Shown here: positions 59,448 through 64,000 of the stretch, piece by piece | Layout: every line of letters starts with the position of its first letter | How positions within the stretch are numbered: position 1 is the first letter of the stretch | Assembly: GCA_051453625.1 (NCBI GenBank) | Contig: JBOZIK010000001.1 | Location: 67,836,169 to 67,900,168, forward strand | Direction of reading: 5' to 3' | Source of the DNA: Welwitschia mirabilis | Lineage: Eukaryota; Gnetophyta; Gnetopsida; Welwitschiales | DNA length: 64,000 nucleotides | Made by a program: the position numbers and the translations under genes | The notes under the pieces: model-generated | Database searches by the model: none | The model's input: only the letters and a program-made list of their open reading frames with translations | Told to the model about the DNA's origin: nothing

Positions 59448-60640
59448 ATGTCGAGTACCTCTTGTAAGCAAAAAGAAGTTATAGGATCTTCTACCCCTAA
59501 TGTAAACCTTACCTTGAGGGAATTATTAGCAAATAAGAAAAGATAAATTCAAACACATTTTAACCTGTCCCTAGGATATGATGCTGAGCTTAAAAATTTA
59601 CATGCCTACCTAAATTTTGGTGGAGACGATGATGAGGATCCCTTTCAATACATTAGAGACATTAAACAACCTATCCTCACCTAGAAAAATGGGAAGGAAA
59701 AAATAACAGATAGAACATACATGGTAATCTTTCCCATGATATTAAATGGTAGGGAAAAAATTTGGCTAAAAACTATATCCCACAAAAGTTTAAAAACATG
59801 GGATCAAGTGCAGGAAACCTTTGTAAAAAGATTCATGAGTGAAGAACCTATGAGAAAAAGAAGAAAAAGGTAATAAACTTCTAACAAAAACCAAATGAAA
59901 ATTATGCCTCTACTTATGAATGTTTCTCTATAGCAATCCACTCTAATTTAGTAGATGCCTTGTCAATAGTAGAACAACTAGACCATTTTTATAATGGATT
60001 AAATCCACATACAAAATAACTTATATATTTTTCTTATGATTAGAACCTTATGAACCTTACATTATAAGATGCCTAGACAAAATTAGAAGACTTGTGGAGG
60101 TTAGTTAAACCTGGTCAACACCTAAAGAAATTAAAAAGTAGGCCAACTCCTCAAAAAGTTAAAAGAGGTAATAACAAAAAGAAGTAGAATTCAATCCTAC
60201 AAATTCTATGACATATTTTATAACAACCTTGGAGAAGTATGAGAAAATGATTTTAGATGTCAAAACCACAACTAAAAGAAATGTTGTGCAAACCTGTGAT
60301 TTACGTGAGAATAGTTATCATGTTACTAAAAACTATCCTCTTTTGCTAATATACAAAGAAAGAATTTGAGAAGAAGTTTATGCTTTTAACCAATCATCTC
60401 AAAAATTTTGAAACCAAAATCAAGCATAACCAAGTTTGAACACTAATTTTTAATATAATTCTCAACCTTTTAGAAATTGATTCGAAAACTTAAACTACTC
60501 ATAATGTTCATCCAACTACCAATATCCAAATAACCAACTCATAAACTTTTTGGATGACATGAAAAGAACTCATGAAACAACAAATACCAAATTAGATAAT
60601 TTGGTAAATGTCCTTTAATAAATAATGATAGTAAATTAAA
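59448..60640 (+). pseudogene. gag: Element G gag remnant
   Basis: ATG at 59448 opens a frame of MSSTSCKQKEV, LTLRELLANKKR, then the gag core: NLHAYLNFGGDDDEDPFQYI (about 59596-59655), NGREKIWLKT (59749-59775), TWDQVQETFVKRF (59797-59835), and, after a shift, FSIAIHSNLVDALS and QLDHFYNGLNPHTK (59925-60017). A CCHC-like knuckle is at 60295-60336 with spacing C-x2-C-x4-H-x4-C, but its second Cys is Arg and its last is Tyr. In the first 400 bp the frame is intact except for two nonsense codons that look like CAA-to-TAA and TGG-to-TAG. Gag would form the particle that carries element RNA. Confidence 0.8.
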
Positions 60641-61563
60641 TACGTTAAGGAATATTACCTATACAACTTTTATCAAATTCAAATGAACTAAAAAAAGATT
60701 TTAAGGTTGTGACAAGAAGTGAACAAGAAACAAAACCTCCTCCATGTGAACCTTCCACATTCCAAAATAATAAAGAATAAGAGCAAGAGGACATTAAGAT
60801 ACTGGGAGATCACAACTTCCCTTCTCTTGAAAAAAAGAAAAAGAAAAATACTTTCTAATAAATCACCCCTTGGATGGATAGGCTTAACAATAATTCAACT
60901 TTCAATGATCATTTAAAAACCTTGATGAAAAACATAAACATAAATTTATCCTTTTGGAAATTTTTACAAGAAAATTTGGGGTATTCAAAATCATGGAAAG
61001 ACCTAATAAGAAGAAAATAAAAATGAGTCATCCCTAGTAAGGTCTTTCTTGGCCAATCCCTCATGAATTTAGTTCTACAAAAATCACCAAAATTTAAAGA
61101 TCTAGGAACAGATACAGTGAATGTTACTATAGAAGGAAATAAAAAGATTAGGAAAGCCTTGATTGACATTAGAGCGAGTGTTAATATTATGTCACTTCAC
61201 ATTCGTAAGAGGCTTAGTTTGGAGGATAGAATAGATCCTACTTCAGTTGTCTTAGAATTAGAAAATACATCAGTTAAAAAACTATTAGTCATCATTAAAT
61301 ATTTGGCAGTACAAATAGAAGAGGCTTACTACCCCATAGATGTGATTATCATAGAAGTAGAGCATAATAGAGAATACCCTTTACTTCTAGGTAGGGCCTT
61401 TTGTGCAATAGCCCACTGCATCATTGATACAAGAGTAGGAATCATGAAATATCATTTTAAAAATAGAACATTTTCAATTAGAGTCTTTGATGCAGTTGAA
61501 AAAGATTTGGGTGATGATGAAATGAACATTGAAAGCAATATTAAATCAACTTTATTTCTATAA
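60641..61563 (+). pseudogene. Element G gag-pro linker and retropepsin
   Basis: The linker shows FNDHLKTLMKNININLSFWK (about 60900-60960), like the Athila segment before protease. The frame 61063-61563 (166 codons) is open and holds the whole protease domain: KFKDLGTDTVNVTIEGNKKI, ALIDIRASVNIM with the catalytic Asp at 61165-61167, LHIRKRLSLEDRIDPTSVVL, VEHNREYPLLLGRAF (the ILGR block), and IIDTRVGIMKYHF. The active-site Gly after Asp-Ile is Arg (AGA at 61171-61173, a G-to-A change), which should inactivate it. The ATG at 61063 is only the first Met in an open stretch; the natural protein would be a gag-pro fusion without its own start. Confidence 0.82.
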
Positions 61564-62189
61564 CATCATCCATTTGAATAAAGAGAAATAAAATCAAATG
61601 AGCATGTGCTTTTTAATGACCAAACTAAGAAGAAAGAAGAAATAAAACCTTTAGAGTATAAGAAAGTCTAACTTTTAAAAAAAGATTATGAGGGAGATTG
61701 TCCTTTTCATAAGCTAAAAATTAAAAATCTTAATTTGAATTTAAATGAGAAAAATGTTTTGAAAGACATGAAGGCAATTTTCTTTGTGATATTCCAAATA
61801 AAACTCTTGTATTCAATAAAAATCTTTTACCTAAGTTACCATTTCTCATCCCTTTGACTTCCAAAATTTATGCTTTAATGTCATATCATAGAATGCTCTC
61901 CATTACTTTTCTCTTCATTCAATTTATTTTACTTGAAAGTAATTGCACATTTCTTATGTTTTTATAAATTGGTAAATGTTTGGTTTGGATCTTATTTCTC
62001 TAAAAATGTTAAGACTAAAATCTATCCTTCATTTTTCTTTCTTTTCTCTTAATTTAAAGCATTTCGATCAAAATTACTTATCTTGCTATTTTCTTTTTAG
62101 TTTTCTGTTTTGATAATCTTAGTTTTCATTTTCTATTTCCAAGTTTATTCTATTTGTAGTTTTTATTTTTCTGTTTTTGTAATAATAAT

Positions 62190-62350
62190 ATGTCATCTCA
62201 CTTGATATTCCCATGACAAGGTGGATGACAGTCAATTTTTATGAGTTTTTTTTGGATTTCTAATAAATTTCTATTTATTTTGAAATTTTCTGTTTCTTTG
62301 TCTCTGTTGTCCTCTATGTCGTCTAGATGATGATCAAGATAATAGTCAGT
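62190..62350 (+). repeat. Two palindromic motifs in the G tail
   Basis: Copies at 62190-62235 (TGTCATCTC, spacer, TTCCCATGACAAGG, TGGATGACAG) and 62303-62350 (GTTGTCCTC, spacer, GTCGTCTAGATGATGATC, AAGATAATAG). The second keeps GTCGTC intact. Confidence 0.65.
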
Positions 62351-63758
62351 AAAATGTTGATTCTTAGTTTCTATTATTTTAAGAAAATATATTTTTATGA
62401 CTCTATTGAGATTTATGACTTGACTACTTGAGAACTGTAGGAAGTTTTGGAATTTCAGGAGAAAACCATCTGAATTTTTCCTCAGCTTTTCCCTTTGGAG
62501 GTTATTATGGCATTACTTAATCATTTTTCAAAGTTGAATTATGTATTTATTTCCATGAGTAGTCTTTTAACTTGGGCATTTCAATGGTAAGATTAGATTC
62601 ATCCAATATTAGGATATTTACATGTCCATAAACTTCAATTTGAAGGAAGATGCTTTATTTTTGATGTTTTTATCAATGGTGAAAAGATCTTAGATTATTT
62701 AAGAGTGTTCTTTCTTATTTTAATATTATGATTTTTACCTTTGTCTTTTGGAGTGTTTGGTCATGTAGAATGTTGTGTTTTCAAAAATTAAAAAAAAAAA
62801 GAGAGAGAAAAAGAAAAAAAGTGAAATAAAGACCATGATATTTTTTATTTATGCTATCTCAAAAACATAGTCATCATGATGTCCTAGCACAAGTACACTG
62901 GGGTAAATATTTCTAAGAAGAACCTTTGACAATGTAATATGGTAGCTATAGAAACTTCACTAGGAGGTTAGTTGGCCATGCTTCATAGGTCCTTATTTCT
63001 TTGATGGTGGCCACACTCCACTCATTATAGATAATAAAGTTGTATTTCAACTTTGAGACGATGGAATTAGTGGTGTTTCTGGTGTTATCAGAGGCATTAA
63101 TTATTTTATAGAATCTTAGTCTTTCTATATTATAATTTTATTTCTTAAGATTGGGAAGTTTGTTTTGAGATGACGATAGGAGATTTCATTTTTTTAAGCA
63201 ATTCTTTGGTTTGATGATTCATTGTTTAAAGCATTTTACTTTAGCATCCTCATAATCACTGTCCTATATAATGGAGCTTTTGTACATTAAGTCATGCATT
63301 TTTCACATCAAGTAATGTTATGATTTGTTTTATAGAAGTCTTCTAGGTTAAAATATCATATTGGTAAGCTATCTTTTTATGTTATCTTATACCTATTCTT
63401 CTTGTTTTCTTTTGTGGTTTGATTAGTTATTTTCAAGTCATTACTATATTTTCTTATCATGTTTTCCTGGTTTAAGTTTTCAATAAAAGATGATTTATTA
63501 CTTAGAAATGTGTTTTCTCAATAAATTTATGTTATTTTCAGATTTTTAGTGTTGTAACATGCTGTTTTTGTAATAAAACATTTTTATTGTCCACTCTTTC
63601 ATCTATTAGAATATTTCATTGATCTCTATCTTTTAAATCTGATATTACTTAGCTTTGCACTTTTTTTTAAAAGTTGTCCTCATATCTAATTACCTACCTT
63701 CTCACTTCTGTTTACTTTCTTTGCTTTATTTTTCCAATACGAGATGTATTGCTTTTTA

Positions 63759-63770
63759 TTTTGGAGGGGC
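63759..63770 (+). promoter_or_regulatory. Upstream duplicate polypurine tract of G
   Basis: TTTTGGAGGGGC, following 'gagatgtatt' which also precedes the upstream tract at 10268. Confidence 0.45.
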
Positions 63771-63988
63771 AAAGACCCATTTTTATAGCTCATTTTCAAA
63801 CATTTTTTCAGATCTTTTATGAGATAAAATTTTCAAAATTTGTATACACATTATGTGCTACTTGTTATTTATCCATGTGATATGTTTTATGAGCCTATTT
63901 TATAACTTATAGATTTATTTTTTGAAAAACAAATTGGCTTGCAATTATGGCTTTTCTACTTGGTTTTTATTAGGAACTAACAAAGACT

Positions 63989-63998
63989 AAGTGGAGGG
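63989..63998 (+). promoter_or_regulatory. Polypurine tract of element G at the window edge
   Basis: AAGTGGAGGG followed by CT, as before the LTR at 10587, where A and then TG of the LTR come next. The 3' LTR of G is therefore expected to begin at about 64002. Confidence 0.75.
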
Positions 63999-64000
63999 CT

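Larger units (their letters stand above)
57698..64000 (+). mobile_element. Element G: Athila/Tat-like element with gag and protease only
   Basis: One LTR (57698-58763), a tRNA-Asp-type primer binding site, gag, protease, then 2.4 kb of non-coding tail ending in a polypurine tract at the window edge. There is no RT, RNase H or integrase between protease and polypurine tract, so it would depend on enzymes supplied by a relative. LTR, leader and tail match element A. It interrupts the right LTR of element F; the five bases before it are actat. Confidence 0.8.
61564..64000 (+). other. Element G tail, non-coding apart from a short start
   Basis: Up to about 61760 the frame after the protease keeps a Lys/Glu-rich protein-like composition (KKEEIKPLEYKKV, KDYEGDCPFHKLKI). 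Beyond that I see no coding signal. Stretches at 61870-62040 and 62830-63095 match the tail of A. Palindromic motifs, a purine tract (62787-62828) and two polypurine tracts are noted separately. The hydrophobic frame at 63674-63880 is T-rich noise. Confidence 0.6.

Overview
The window is seed-plant nuclear DNA made almost entirely of old, nested LTR retrotransposons of the Ty3/gypsy superfamily. The evidence is plant-type primer binding sites (decayed complements of tRNA-Asp, typical of the Athila/Tat lineage, and of initiator tRNA-Met, typical of chromoviruses), very long AT-rich LTRs, recognisable gag, protease, reverse transcriptase (RT), RNase H, integrase and chromodomain remnants, and the absence of any convincing host gene, tRNA or rRNA. 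The species cannot be named from this sequence. All coding remnants carry many stop codons and most key-residue losses are G-to-A or C-to-T, as expected of long-methylated, silenced DNA. Twelve runs of N interrupt the sequence; several are flanked by duplicated contig ends.

Layout. (1) 1-11811: a tandem series of one Athila/Tat-like family on the + strand: internal fragment, LTR (945-2208), internal region without RT (2209-8739, element A), LTR (8740-10009), truncated internal tail (10010-10586), LTR (10587-11811). (2) 11812-43858: an Athila-like element D, + strand, whose protease gene is split by another element. (3) 12679-39497: element C, - strand, with 2.9-kb LTRs and a perfect 5-bp target duplication (AATAT) inside the D protease gene; its own internal part is only about 1.1 kb. 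(4) 16540-36501: element B, + strand, a Tekay/Del-type chromovirus with 4.1-kb LTRs, inserted in C. (5) 28150-35466: element E, - strand, three related LTRs, one pair separated by only 119 bp, inserted in the 3' LTR of B. The nest D > C > B > E is therefore four levels deep. (6) 43859-57697 and beyond: element F, - strand, another chromovirus, lying in the tail of D. (7) 57698 to the end: element G, + strand, an Athila/Tat-like element with gag and protease but no RT, interrupting the right LTR of F; the window stops at its polypurine tract, so its 3' LTR should begin about one base outside.

The most unusual signal is a short palindromic motif, about 18-20 imperfect copies, scattered through the LTRs and internal regions of the A/G family in one orientation. 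Comparing copies shows they are deaminated descendants of a CpG-rich perfect palindrome, GTCGTCCGGACGAC, often with outer arms GTCGTCC and GGACGAC. Other non-coding structure includes a 133-bp tandem repeat carrying a hairpin in the B LTR, duplicated polypurine tracts near the 3' end of the A/G family, and a G-rich purine tract. No gene here appears functional; the sequence is best read as a record of successive insertions.
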